Shown in pieces: positions 29,139 to 37,687 of a DNA stretch of 64,000 nucleotides. Position numbers and translations under genes: made by a program. A model generated the notes under the pieces. The model saw nothing but the letters and a program-made list of their open reading frames with translations. It did not search any database and was not told where the DNA came from. This stretch comes from CAWDVB01 sp963824105 (GTDB taxonomy: Bacteria > Actinomycetota > Actinomycetes > Propionibacteriales > Nocardioidaceae): positions 186,001-250,000 of the forward strand of contig CAWGNN010000009.1 of the NCBI GenBank assembly GCA_963824105.1. The letters run 5' to 3'. Positions within the stretch are counted from its first letter, which is position 1, and the number at the start of each line of letters is the position of its first letter.

Positions 29139-30695
29139 ATGATGTTCAACCTCGCCGCCGTCCTCGAGGACTCCGCCCGCCGCTTCCCCGAGCGTGACGC
29201 AGTGGTGCTCGGGGACTACCGGGCCACGTACGCCCAGGTCAACGTGATGTCCAACATGGTGGCCAACCTCCTGGTCGACCGAGGGATCAAGCCCGGCGAC
29301 AAGGTCGCGCTGAGCTGCCCGAACACCCCGCACTTCCCGATCGTCTACTACGGCATCCTCAAGGCCGGGGCGGTCGTCGTGCCGCTCAACGTGCTGCTCA
29401 AGCCGCGTGAGATCGCCTACCACCTGGCCGACTCCGACGCGAAGGCCTACTTCTGCTTCGAAGGCACCCCGGAGCTCCCGATGGGGCAGGCCGGCTACGC
29501 GGGATTCCTGGAGTCCGACGAGTGCACCGACTTCGTCCTGGTGACCGCGGACCCGATGGCGACGACGTCGCCGATCGAGGGCGCCGAGACGATGGCTTCG
29601 GCGCTCAGCGGCAAGCACCCGCACTTCGACACCGTGCTCACCGACCCCGACGACACTGCCGTGATCCTCTACACCAGCGGCACGACCGGACAGCCCAAGG
29701 GTGCCGAGCTGACCCATTCGAACATCATCATGAACGTCGCCGGTGCGCTGCGCCTCTTCCCGCTCGAGCCCGGCAAGCACGACGTGCACCTGGTCGCGCT
29801 GCCGCTGTTCCACTCGTTCGGCCAGACCGTTCAGATGAATACCGGCTTCTCCAACGGAGCGACACTGGTGCTCGTGCCCCGCTTCGAGCCCCAGCAGGCG
29901 TTGGCCCTGCTGGAGAAGGAGAACGTCAGCTTCTTCGCCGGCGTCCCGACCATGTACTGGGCGATGCTGCGCGCGCTGACCCCGGAGACCGATGTGAAGA
30001 AGATCGCCGGCAATCTCAGGGCCGCAGCCTCCGGCGGAGCGGCGATCGCGGTCGACATCATCCGCGAGTTCAAGGAGAAGTTCGGCATCGACATCCAGGA
30101 GGGCTACGGCCTCTCGGAGACCAGTCCGGTGGCAACCTTCAACCACCCGGACATGCCCACCAAGCCCGGCTCGATCGGCACGCCGATCTGGGGCATCGAG
30201 GTCAAGCTGGTCAACGAGGAGTGGGAGACGGTCGAGGGGGCAGACGAAGTCGGGGAGATCGCGATCCGCGGGCACAACATCATGAAGGGCTACCACGGTC
30301 GGCCCGATGCGACCGCCGAGGTGATGAACGACGGCTGGTTCCGCACCGGCGACCTGGCCAAGCGTGACGAGGACGGCTACTACTACATCGTCGACCGGTC
30401 CAAGGACATGATCATCCGCGGTGGCTTCAACGTGTATCCGCGGGAGATCGAGGAGGTCATGCAGACCCACCCGGCCATCTCCCTCGCGGCGGTCGTGGGT
30501 GTCCCGCACGAGTCGCTGGGCGAGGAGGTCAAGGCGTACGTCATCAAGCACGAGGGCGATGCCACGACCGAGGACGAGCTGATCGCCTGGTGCAAGGAGA
30601 ACATGGCCGGGTACAAGTACCCGCGGATCATCGAGTTCCGCGACGCCCTCCCCATGACGGCGACGGGCAAGATCCTCAAGCGCGAGCTCCGGTAG
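29139..30695 (+). CDS. long-chain fatty-acid-CoA ligase (AMP-forming)
   Basis: 518-residue ANL-superfamily enzyme that activates a carboxylate to acyl-AMP and then acyl-CoA. Motifs: P-loop ILYTSGTTGQPKGAELTH (about residue 180), GYGLSETSP, GWFRTGDLAKRDEDGYYYI, hinge region DRSKDMIIRGGFNVYPREIE, and the catalytic Lys in MTATGKILKREL. The chain length of the substrate is not readable. AGGAGG precedes tandem ATG codons at 29139 and 29142. Confidence 0.88.
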   Translation: MMFNLAAVLEDSARRFPERDAVVLGDYRATYAQVNVMSNMVANLLVDRGIKPGDKVALSCPNTPHFPIVYYGILKAGAVVVPLNVLLKPREIAYHLADSDAKAYFCFEGTPELPMGQAGYAGFLESDECTDFVLVTADPMATTSPIEGAETMASALSGKHPHFDTVLTDPDDTAVILYTSGTTGQPKGAELTHSNIIMNVAGALRLFPLEPGKHDVHLVALPLFHSFGQTVQMNTGFSNGATLVLVPRFEPQQALALLEKENVSFFAGVPTMYWAMLRALTPETDVKKIAGNLRAAASGGAAIAVDIIREFKEKFGIDIQEGYGLSETSPVATFNHPDMPTKPGSIGTPIWGIEVKLVNEEWETVEGADEVGEIAIRGHNIMKGYHGRPDATAEVMNDGWFRTGDLAKRDEDGYYYIVDRSKDMIIRGGFNVYPREIEEVMQTHPAISLAAVVGVPHESLGEEVKAYVIKHEGDATTEDELIAWCKENMAGYKYPRIIEFRDALPMTATGKILKRELR

Positions 30696-30769
30696 CGAGT
30701 CCGCCGCTTGCTCGTTCATCGGGGCCTGGTTCCCCGCCACCTGACGAGAGCTCGGTGCCGGCTCACGGT

Positions 30770-30775
30770 TAGACT
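30770..30775 (+). promoter_or_regulatory. candidate -10 of purSQ operon
   Basis: TAGACT, 33 nt before the purS GTG. The leader carries AAGGAG at 30797-30802. Confidence 0.45.
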
Positions 30776-30808
30776 TCAGTCGCATTCCCAGCGACCCAAG
30801 GAGCCGCA

Positions 30809-31075
30809 GTGGCCCGCGTGATCGTCGACGTCATGCCGAAGCCGGAGATCCTCGACCCCCAGGGCAAGGCAGTGCACGGCGCGCTGCCGCGGCTCGGGTT
30901 CGGTGGTATCACCGACGTCCGGCAGGGCAAGCGCTTCGTGCTCACCGTCGAGGGCGAGGTGACCGAGGCGGTGCTGGCCGAGGTGGATGAGATCGCCGAG
31001 AAACTGCTCTCCAACCCGGTCATCGAGGACTACACCGTCCACGTCGTCGACGAGGCTTCGGAGGCTCAGGCGTGA
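30809..31075 (+). CDS. purS: FGAM synthase subunit PurS
   Basis: 88 residues. Small structural subunit that bridges PurQ and PurL in the three-part FGAM synthetase. It has the family sequence ARVIVDVMPKPEILDPQGKAVHGALPRLG and VTDVRQGKRF-like (here ITDVRQGKRFVLTVEGE). GTG start with AAGGAG 6 nt upstream. It overlaps purQ by 4 nt (GTGA). Confidence 0.96.
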   Translation: MARVIVDVMPKPEILDPQGKAVHGALPRLGFGGITDVRQGKRFVLTVEGEVTEAVLAEVDEIAEKLLSNPVIEDYTVHVVDEASEAQA

Positions 31076-31743
31076 GGGTCGGGGTCGTCACCTTCCCGGG
31101 TTCCCTGGACGACACCGATGCCAAGCGGGCGGTGACTCTTGCGGGGGGCGAGGCGGTCGGGCTGTGGCACGCGGACCACGACCTCAAGGGCGTGGACGGC
31201 GTGGTGCTGCCGGGAGGCTTCTCCTACGGCGACTACCTGCGTTGCGGAGCGATCTCCAGGTTCGCCCCCGTCATGGAGGAGATCATCGCCGCGGCCGAGG
31301 GCGGTATGCCACTGCTCGGGATCTGCAACGGCTTCCAGATCCTCACCGAGTCGCACCTGCTCCCCGGTGCCCTGATCCGCAACGACCATCGGATGTTCGT
31401 CTGTCGCGACCAGCGGCTCCGGATGGAGAACGTCAGCACTCCCTGGACCAACGACTACGCCGAGGGCGAGGAGATCGTGATCCCGCTCAAGAACGGCGAG
31501 GGCGGCTACGTCGCCGACGAGAAGACCCTCGACATGCTCGAGGCGGAGGGTCGGGTGCTCGCCCGCTACCTCGAGGTCAACCCGAACGGCTCGATGCGCG
31601 ACATCGCCGGAGTCACGAACGAGCGCGGCAACGTGGTCGGCCTGATGCCGCACCCGGAGCACGCCGTCGACTCGTTGACCGGTCCCGGCACCGACGGGCT
31701 GCGGTTCTTCACGTCCGTGCTCAAGGCGACGCTGGCGGTGTGA
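31072..31743 (+). CDS. purQ: FGAM synthase glutaminase subunit PurQ
   Basis: 223-residue class I glutamine amidotransferase supplying ammonia to PurL. Nucleophile Cys in LLGICNGFQILTE (near residue 86). The His-Glu pair is in MPHPEHAVD near the C terminus. VVLPGGFSYGDYLRCGAI is also typical. Coupled to purS. purL lies 1.7 kb downstream, past two unrelated genes. Confidence 0.97.
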   Translation: MRVGVVTFPGSLDDTDAKRAVTLAGGEAVGLWHADHDLKGVDGVVLPGGFSYGDYLRCGAISRFAPVMEEIIAAAEGGMPLLGICNGFQILTESHLLPGALIRNDHRMFVCRDQRLRMENVSTPWTNDYAEGEEIVIPLKNGEGGYVADEKTLDMLEAEGRVLARYLEVNPNGSMRDIAGVTNERGNVVGLMPHPEHAVDSLTGPGTDGLRFFTSVLKATLAV

Positions 31744-31744
31744 C

Positions 31745-32170
31745 GTGCAGGCCGCTGGTACCCGTGTCCAGCGGGGCTGGCCCGGCTGGCTCCTCGTCGC
31801 CCTCGCGCTGAATGTCACTGCCGCCGCGGTCTACGGTGGCGTCGGCCTCATGACCGGCACGATGGCGATGGACGACTCGTGGCTGCGGACCGGGTCCTTC
31901 CACTCCTGGACTCTCCCCGGGCTCGCACTCCTCCTGACCGTGGCGCTGCCCCAGGCGTGCCTCCTGGTGCTGGCTGCCCTGGGGGACCGTCGTGCGGTAC
32001 CGGTCGGGTACCTGGTGGGTGCGGGCCTGATTCTCTGGATCGTCGTGCAGCTCGCAGTGTTCCGGCGCTACTTCGTCCTCCAGCCGATCGTGGTGGGATT
32101 CGGTGTCGTCGAGCTGGCCCTCGCCGCCTGGTGGGCGCGCCGGTCCCCGGCGCCGCCTAGCCGAGGGTGA
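31745..32170 (+). CDS. small four-TM membrane protein
   Basis: 141 residues with about four hydrophobic segments (WLLVALALNVTAAAVYGGVG; LALLLTVALPQACLLVLAAL; VGYLVGAGLILWIVVQLAVF; VVGFGVVELALAAWWA). No recognised family. GTG start directly after the purQ stop, so probably co-transcribed. The 3' end overlaps the opposing dehydrogenase gene by 14 nt. Confidence 0.6.
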   Translation: MQAAGTRVQRGWPGWLLVALALNVTAAAVYGGVGLMTGTMAMDDSWLRTGSFHSWTLPGLALLLTVALPQACLLVLAALGDRRAVPVGYLVGAGLILWIVVQLAVFRRYFVLQPIVVGFGVVELALAAWWARRSPAPPSRG

Positions 32171-33233
32171 TTCGGATGACCCGGTCGTCATCGGCGGACG
32201 GGGAGCCTCGTCCGTCCCGGTTGCTGGTGGTGATCCACAGCGATCCGTCCGGGGCCCGCTGCACGGTCCGGATCCGGCCGAACCGGTCGTGGAACCAGCG
32301 CACCTTCTTCTTCTTGTGAGGGCCGCGCAGCACGACCGAGTAGAGGCAGGCGCCGTGCAGCGCACCGACCCAGGCCCTGCCGTTGCGGATCGCCACGCCG
32401 CTGGGTGAGCAGATGGACGTGGGGCTCCACTGCACGAAGGGGTTGTGGAACCCGCCCGGCCCGTCGCCGCCCTCGACGACCGGCCATCCGTAGTTGGCAC
32501 CCTTGACGATCTTGTTGAGCTCATCGGTGGTGCTCTCGCCGAACTCCGTCGCCCAGGCGACTCCCTGATGGTCGAACGTGATGCCCTCGACGTTGCGGTG
32601 CCCCAGGGTCCACACAGGATTCCCGTACGGGTTGTCGGCCGGGACCCCGCCTCGGGGCGTGACCCGGAGGATCTTCCCGGCGAGTGAGGTCTTGTCCTGG
32701 GCCAGGGCTCCGTTCCCGGTGTCCCCCGTGGTGATGTAGAGCATGCCGTCCGGGCCGAAGGCCAGCCGGCCTCCGTTGTGCCGACCGTCCCCGCGCGGGA
32801 TGCCCGTGAGCACCGCGTGCCGCCGGCCCAGCGAGCCGCTGCGGAACCTCATCCGGACGACGCGGTTGTCTGCCGCCGAGGTGTAGTAGGCGTACACCCA
32901 GCGGTTCTCCGCGAACCTCGGGTGGACGGCCAGACCGAGGAGCCCGCCCTCACCCGCGGAGGCGTCGATCTTCGCGATCCGGCCCACCGTCCTGCGGCCG
33001 CCGTGCCGTGAGACGCGCGAGATGCGGCCGCTCTCGCGCTCGGAGACCAGCGCATCGCCGTTCGGCAGGAAGGCGATCCCCCAGGGCACGACCATGTTCG
33101 TGGCCAACACCCTCGCGACCCGTGGCCGGGCCTCGGCCTGAACGGGGAGTCCTGCCGCGCCCAGGGCGGCCGCTGCCGCGGAAACCTTGAACAGGGTGCG
33201 CCGATCGAGTTGGACCATGCTCCATCGTGACAT
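32157..33233 (-). CDS. PQQ-dependent sugar dehydrogenase-like beta-propeller, Tat-exported
   Basis: 358 residues. A twin-arginine signal (LDRRTLFKVSAAAAALG) precedes a six-bladed propeller of the glucose/sorbosone dehydrogenase family: VPWGIAFLPNGDALVSERES, GEGGLLGLAVHPRF, GDTGNG, ALAQDKTSLAGKILRV, VWTLGHRNVEGITFD and the closing NYGWPVVEGG. Family enzymes oxidise sugars with PQQ at the cell surface; many actinobacterial members are unproved. Met at 33218 is an alternative start placing the RR motif at residue 6. Confidence 0.85.
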   Translation of the reverse strand: MSRWSMVQLDRRTLFKVSAAAAALGAAGLPVQAEARPRVARVLATNMVVPWGIAFLPNGDALVSERESGRISRVSRHGGRRTVGRIAKIDASAGEGGLLGLAVHPRFAENRWVYAYYTSAADNRVVRMRFRSGSLGRRHAVLTGIPRGDGRHNGGRLAFGPDGMLYITTGDTGNGALAQDKTSLAGKILRVTPRGGVPADNPYGNPVWTLGHRNVEGITFDHQGVAWATEFGESTTDELNKIVKGANYGWPVVEGGDGPGGFHNPFVQWSPTSICSPSGVAIRNGRAWVGALHGACLYSVVLRGPHKKKKVRWFHDRFGRIRTVQRAPDGSLWITTSNRDGRGSPSADDDRVIRITLG

Positions 33234-33449
33234 TCCCCGTGCCGGTCGAGAAGGTCTTCACGGTGACGTCAAGAACCGGCTGGATCAGGTCGACGCCCCT
33301 CCAGCCGACGAGACCTGGGTGACCGGGCCGCACGCGCCCGTCGCTACGGCGCCAGGGAACCCCGCCTGCTCCACCGTGTCCGAGCCAGTTGCTGGGTCGC
33401 CGCGAGCTGCCGATCGGGCCTCGCCTCCGATCCACCCCGGGCCCGCGGG

Positions 33450-33455
33450 TAGATT
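33450..33455 (+). promoter_or_regulatory. candidate -10 of purL
   Basis: TAGATT, 39 nt before the purL GTG. The intervening leader is C-rich and has no strong Shine-Dalgarno. Confidence 0.4.
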
Positions 33456-33494
33456 TGCCCTGTCGCGCCCCCGCCCCGAGCCGAAAGTCCGCCG

Positions 33495-35771
33495 GTGACC
33501 GTTCAGCACCCGTACCTCGACACCGTCGATGTCGCCGCCACGACTCCCGACCACGAGCAGCCGTGGGAGGACCTCGGCCTCAAGGAGGACGAGTACCAGC
33601 GGATCCGCGACATTCTCGGCCGCCGTCCGTCCAGCTCCGAGCTCGCGATGTACTCGGTCATGTGGAGCGAGCACTGCTCCTACAAGTCCTCCAAGGTCCA
33701 CCTGCGCCAGTTCGGCGAGAAGGTGACCGACGAGATGCGATCCCATCTCATGGTCGGGATCGGGGAGAACGCCGGCGTCGTCGACATCGGCGACGGGTAC
33801 GCCGTGACGTTCAAGATCGAGTCGCACAACCATCCGTCGTACGTCGAGCCGTACCAGGGTGCGGCGACCGGCGTCGGCGGCATCGTCCGCGACATCCTGG
33901 CGATGGGCGCCCGCCCCGTGGCGGTCATGGACCCGCTCCGCTTCGGGCCACTGGACGCACCCGACACCAAGCGGGTGCTGCCCGGCGTCGTCGCCGGCAT
34001 CGGTGGCTACGGCAACTGTCTCGGACTGCCGAACATCGGCGGCGAGGCGGTCTTCGATGACAGCTACCTCGGCAACCCGCTGGTCAACGCGCTGTGCGTG
34101 GGCGTGATGCGGCACGAGGAGATCCACCTCGCCAAGGCCGACGGAGTGGGCAACCAGGTGATCTTGTACGGCGCGCGCACAGGCGGCGACGGCATCGGGG
34201 GCGTCTCCGTTCTGGCCAGCGAGACCTTCGACGCCGGAGGGCCGGCAAAGCGGCCGAGCGTCCAGGTGGGCGACCCGTTCATGGAGAAGCTGCTCATCGA
34301 GTGCACCCTCGAGATCTTCGCCGAGGACCTCGTCGTCGGCATCCAGGATCTCGGTGGTGCCGGGCTGTCGTGCGCGACCAGCGAGCTCGCCTCAGCCGGC
34401 ACCGAAGGGATGCACGTCTGGCTCGACCGGGTTCCGCTGCGCGACTCGTCGTTGGCTCCCGAAGAGATCCTCATGTCGGAGTCGCAAGAGCGGATGATGG
34501 CGATCGTCGAGCCGGAGAAGGTCGCCCGTTTCCTCGAGATCTGCGACAAGTGGGACGTCGACGCGACCGTCGTCGGCGAGGTGACCGACACCCGGCGGCT
34601 CATCGTCGAGTGGCACGGCGAGGTCGTCGTAGACGTTCCGCCGCGGACCGTGGCCCATGACGGGCCGGTCTACCAGCGCCCGTACGCCCGGCCCGGGTGG
34701 CAGGACGACCTTCAGGCCGACGGCGCCGCGAAGCTCTCGCGACCCTCCACTGGTGAGGAGCTGCGGGAGACGCTGCTGCGTCTGGTCGGCTCGGCCAACC
34801 TGAGCGACCGCTCCTGGATCACCGACCAGTACGACCGGTACGTGCAGGGCAATACGGTCCTCGCCCAGCCGGAGGATGCCGGCATGGTCCGCGTCGACGT
34901 CGACACCAACCTCGGCGTTGCGGTCTCGACCGACTGCAACGGCCGGTTCGCCAAGCTCGACCCCTATGCCGGCACTCAGCTCGCCCTCGCCGAGGCCTAC
35001 CGGAACGTTGCGACGACGGGGGCCCGGCCGTTGGCGGTGAGCGACTGCCTCAACTTCGGTTCACCCGAGGACCCAGATGTGATGTGGCAGTTCGCCGAGG
35101 CGACCCGGGGGCTGGCCGACGGCTGTCAGGCTCTCGGAGTTCCGGTCACCGGCGGCAACGTGAGTCTGTACAACCAGACCGGGGCGAATGCGATCCTCCC
35201 GACTCCGGTCGTCGCCGTCCTGGGAGTCATCGACGACGTCACGCGCCGTACCCCGTCCGGGTTCGTCGAGGAGGGCCAGCAGATCTACCTGCTCGGTACG
35301 ACTCGCGACGAGCTGTCCGGCTCGGAGTGGGCCCATGTGGTCCATGGTCACCTGGGCGGGATGCCACCGCAGATCGACCTGGCTGCCGAGCGGCAGCTTG
35401 CCGACATCCTGATCAACGCCTCGCGAGACGGGCTGATCGACTCGGCCCATGACTTGTCCGACGGTGGTCTGGCCCATGCTCTGGTCGAGGCCTGCCTGCG
35501 CAACGGCATCGGGGCACGGGTGTGGCTCGACGGCGACCCGTTCGTGCAGCTGTTCAGTGAGTCCTCGAGCCGGGCGATCGTGGCCGTGCCGCGGTCCGAG
35601 GAGGTGCGCTTCACCGACATGTGCCAGGCGCGCGGATTCTCGCACCTGCGAATCGGCGTGACCGACGGCTCCGGTGCTGACGCTGTGCTCGCCGTACAGG
35701 ACCAGTTCACGGTCCGGCTGAGCGAGCTGAGCCGGGTGTGGGTCTCGGCACTCCCCGACGCGCTGGCCTGA
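33495..35771 (+). CDS. purL: FGAM synthase large subunit PurL
   Basis: 758-residue small-type PurL. ATP-dependent conversion of FGAR to FGAM, working with PurS and PurQ. It has the catalytic His region YSVMWSEHCSYKSSKVHLR (near residue 60), FKIESHNHPSYVEPYQGAATGVGG, the LSCATSELASAG loop and the second AIRS-like half ending VRLSELSRVWVS. The starting GTG lies 39 nt after a TAGATT element. Confidence 0.97.
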   Translation: MTVQHPYLDTVDVAATTPDHEQPWEDLGLKEDEYQRIRDILGRRPSSSELAMYSVMWSEHCSYKSSKVHLRQFGEKVTDEMRSHLMVGIGENAGVVDIGDGYAVTFKIESHNHPSYVEPYQGAATGVGGIVRDILAMGARPVAVMDPLRFGPLDAPDTKRVLPGVVAGIGGYGNCLGLPNIGGEAVFDDSYLGNPLVNALCVGVMRHEEIHLAKADGVGNQVILYGARTGGDGIGGVSVLASETFDAGGPAKRPSVQVGDPFMEKLLIECTLEIFAEDLVVGIQDLGGAGLSCATSELASAGTEGMHVWLDRVPLRDSSLAPEEILMSESQERMMAIVEPEKVARFLEICDKWDVDATVVGEVTDTRRLIVEWHGEVVVDVPPRTVAHDGPVYQRPYARPGWQDDLQADGAAKLSRPSTGEELRETLLRLVGSANLSDRSWITDQYDRYVQGNTVLAQPEDAGMVRVDVDTNLGVAVSTDCNGRFAKLDPYAGTQLALAEAYRNVATTGARPLAVSDCLNFGSPEDPDVMWQFAEATRGLADGCQALGVPVTGGNVSLYNQTGANAILPTPVVAVLGVIDDVTRRTPSGFVEEGQQIYLLGTTRDELSGSEWAHVVHGHLGGMPPQIDLAAERQLADILINASRDGLIDSAHDLSDGGLAHALVEACLRNGIGARVWLDGDPFVQLFSESSSRAIVAVPRSEEVRFTDMCQARGFSHLRIGVTDGSGADAVLAVQDQFTVRLSELSRVWVSALPDALA

Positions 35772-35787
35772 GGAACTCTCCGGAGGG

Positions 35788-37167
35788 TCAGCTCGTGGGG
35801 GTCGCGGTGGGGCTGGACGTCGTGGTGCTCGACGTCGGCGAGGGGGACGGCGAGGCCGTCGGGCTCGGCGTCGCTGTCGGCAGCGCTCCCGCGGCGAGTG
35901 CGTCCCAGACGCTCTGGGTGACGATGCCGTTGCTGGTTTCGCCGATGCCCTCTTGGTACTGCCGCACCGCCGCGCGGGTGAGCCCTGCGAATGACCCGGT
36001 GATCGGCAGCTCGTTCGGCAGTACGGCGTTCAGGGCCCGCTGCAGGCGGCGCACCATCTCGCCGTAGGAACCGTACTTCGCGAGGTCGGTTCTGCCCGCT
36101 GACAGCAGGACGCTCCAGTGCTGGGGCCTCAGTTTCGAACCGGGGATGAAACCGTTCGCCTGGCGGAACTGGCGCACCGCCTTCTTCGTGGCATCCGTGT
36201 AGTGGCGGTTGATCCCGTGGTGGTAGTAGCCCTGCTCCTTGAGCAGACACTTGGCGGCCGCGACCAGATTGCTCCTCGAACCGGGGCCGATGACCGGGTA
36301 GTCGGCGAAGTTGAGGTTGACCCCGCCGCAGTGCTTCGGAGTATGGGCTGGCACCGAGCCAGTTCCGAGATCCAGGAAGTTGCTGTCGATCGTCAGCGGC
36401 ACGCCGCCGTGCCACTCGGTGTGGCCACCGAGGAACTGATGCATCCTGCCGTGCGGCATCCAGCCGTCAGGCGCGATGTAGGCGGTGTTGATGGTCGCCT
36501 TGTCGTTCCAGTGGGCGAACCAGATGTAGTCGGGCAGGCTGTACTTCTTCGGGGTGTAGAGCCGCGCTTCCTCCAGCGCAGTGATCCCCGAGGCAGCCGA
36601 GGAGTAGACCCCGGAGCTCCAGTGGGCCCGGTGCAGCTCCCTGGTCCACGCCGAGAGGAACGCAAGTGAGCTCTCCCGGCAGTTCTGCTTGCTGATGTCG
36701 AAGGCTTCCAGGTCGTACCAGAGGGTGCTGCCCTTGGCGATTCCGAGTGTGGCGGCCGCCGAGATGGCGTTGCTTGCCACGCGTCGTCCTTGCGCGCGCG
36801 CCTTCGCGAAGTTGTCCGTCGGGTCGGATCGAATGGACACCTTCCATTGGTTGCAGCGTGCCTGTGGCCCGACGGTGATGGGCAGAATCTTCCAGCCGTT
36901 CTGGGTCTGGGTCGCTACCCAGTCCGCGGTGAGGTTCGGTTGGTCCGCGCAGGCCCGCATGTTGCCGGAGATGTAGACGCCGACCGCCCAGTACCGAGAG
37001 GTGGTCAGCCAGGTATCCATCTGCGCCTGGGTCGGTGTCTGGCACTTGTCGAATCCGAAGCCGGTGAAGTTGCCCGGGGTCAGCAGAACGTCGCCCATGG
37101 CGGGATTTACCGTCAGGGCCGACGCCACCGCCACGGCGATGGCCACGAGGCACTTCCTCAACGACAC
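35788..37167 (-). CDS. secreted DUF1906 glycoside hydrolase-like protein with peptidoglycan-binding repeats
   Basis: 459 residues. A signal peptide (MSLRKCLVAIAVAVASALTV) is followed by a DUF1906/GH25-like TIM-barrel domain (GFGFDKCQTPTQAQMDTWLT to TIDSNFLD, about residues 30-260) and two peptidoglycan-binding helical units (about residues 290-345 and 350-410). A Ser/Thr/Pro tail ends the protein. Probably a secreted wall-active hydrolase. The GTG at 37167 is chosen because TAGTCT lies 7 nt before it and the signal peptide then starts at residue 1; the frame is open 24 codons further up. Confidence 0.8.
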   Translation of the reverse strand: MSLRKCLVAIAVAVASALTVNPAMGDVLLTPGNFTGFGFDKCQTPTQAQMDTWLTTSRYWAVGVYISGNMRACADQPNLTADWVATQTQNGWKILPITVGPQARCNQWKVSIRSDPTDNFAKARAQGRRVASNAISAAATLGIAKGSTLWYDLEAFDISKQNCRESSLAFLSAWTRELHRAHWSSGVYSSAASGITALEEARLYTPKKYSLPDYIWFAHWNDKATINTAYIAPDGWMPHGRMHQFLGGHTEWHGGVPLTIDSNFLDLGTGSVPAHTPKHCGGVNLNFADYPVIGPGSRSNLVAAAKCLLKEQGYYHHGINRHYTDATKKAVRQFRQANGFIPGSKLRPQHWSVLLSAGRTDLAKYGSYGEMVRRLQRALNAVLPNELPITGSFAGLTRAAVRQYQEGIGETSNGIVTQSVWDALAAGALPTATPSPTASPSPSPTSSTTTSSPTATPTS

Positions 37168-37174
37168 GCTACCG

Positions 37175-37180
37175 AGACTA
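37175..37180 (-). promoter_or_regulatory. -10 element, leaderless promoter of DUF1906 gene
   Basis: TAGTCT on the minus strand, 7 nt before the GTG at 37165-37167. It moves the start of this gene 24 codons downstream of the longest reading frame. Confidence 0.6.
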
Positions 37181-37298
37181 CGTTCCGGCACCGGTTGTTG
37201 CAGCATGTCTCGGAAATTCACTCTCGTCACTTGCGTCACTCAGATCAGGAATCGGCCATACCTCCACTCTCGGCCGGAGGTGGCCTGAGGATGAGCAC

Positions 37299-37304
37299 TA
37301 CGCT
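37299..37304 (+). promoter_or_regulatory. -10 element, leaderless promoter
   Basis: TACGCT, 6 nt before the ATG at 37311. Confidence 0.55.
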
Positions 37305-37310
37305 GGCACC

Positions 37311-37670
37311 ATGGCGAGCAGGCCCGCTGATCCCGTGGCGGTGGCCGCAGCACGGTCGCGCTTCGGTGAGGGTCAGCACGACCACTCCGACCTCCGCCTG
37401 CTGACCCGCCACTTCCTGGCGGTGCTCGCCGAACGGGCTCCGGGGAAGTCGGTCGAGGTGCGCGTCCCCCCGTACGGCGCCGTGCAGTGCGTCCCCGGAG
37501 TACGCCATACGCGAGGCACGCCGGCTGCTGTCGTCGAGTGTGACCCGCTCACCTGGGTCCGCCTCGCCGTGGGCGACCTGACCTGGGCGGAGGCCTCCGA
37601 GCTCGGTCTGCATGCTTCGGGCGAGCGTTCGGACCTCTCACCCTGGCTGCCCCTCTACCCCACCTCGTGA
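37311..37670 (+). CDS. sterol carrier family protein (bacterial SCP-like)
   Basis: 119 residues. It resembles the short actinobacterial SCP-like proteins found near purL/purF (VEVRVPPYGAVQCVPGVRHTRG, VVECDPLTWVRLAVGDLTW). The fold is expected to bind lipid or acyl groups; the function is unproved. Conservation next to purine genes in mycobacteria suggests linked regulation, not a shared pathway. Confidence 0.78.
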   Translation: MASRPADPVAVAAARSRFGEGQHDHSDLRLLTRHFLAVLAERAPGKSVEVRVPPYGAVQCVPGVRHTRGTPAAVVECDPLTWVRLAVGDLTWAEASELGLHASGERSDLSPWLPLYPTS

Positions 37671-37675
37671 CTCAC

Positions 37676-37681
37676 TAGGCT
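37676..37681 (+). promoter_or_regulatory. -10 element, leaderless promoter of M20 peptidase
   Basis: TAGGCT, 6 nt before the ATG at 37688. Confidence 0.6.
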
Positions 37682-37687
37682 GGCGCC

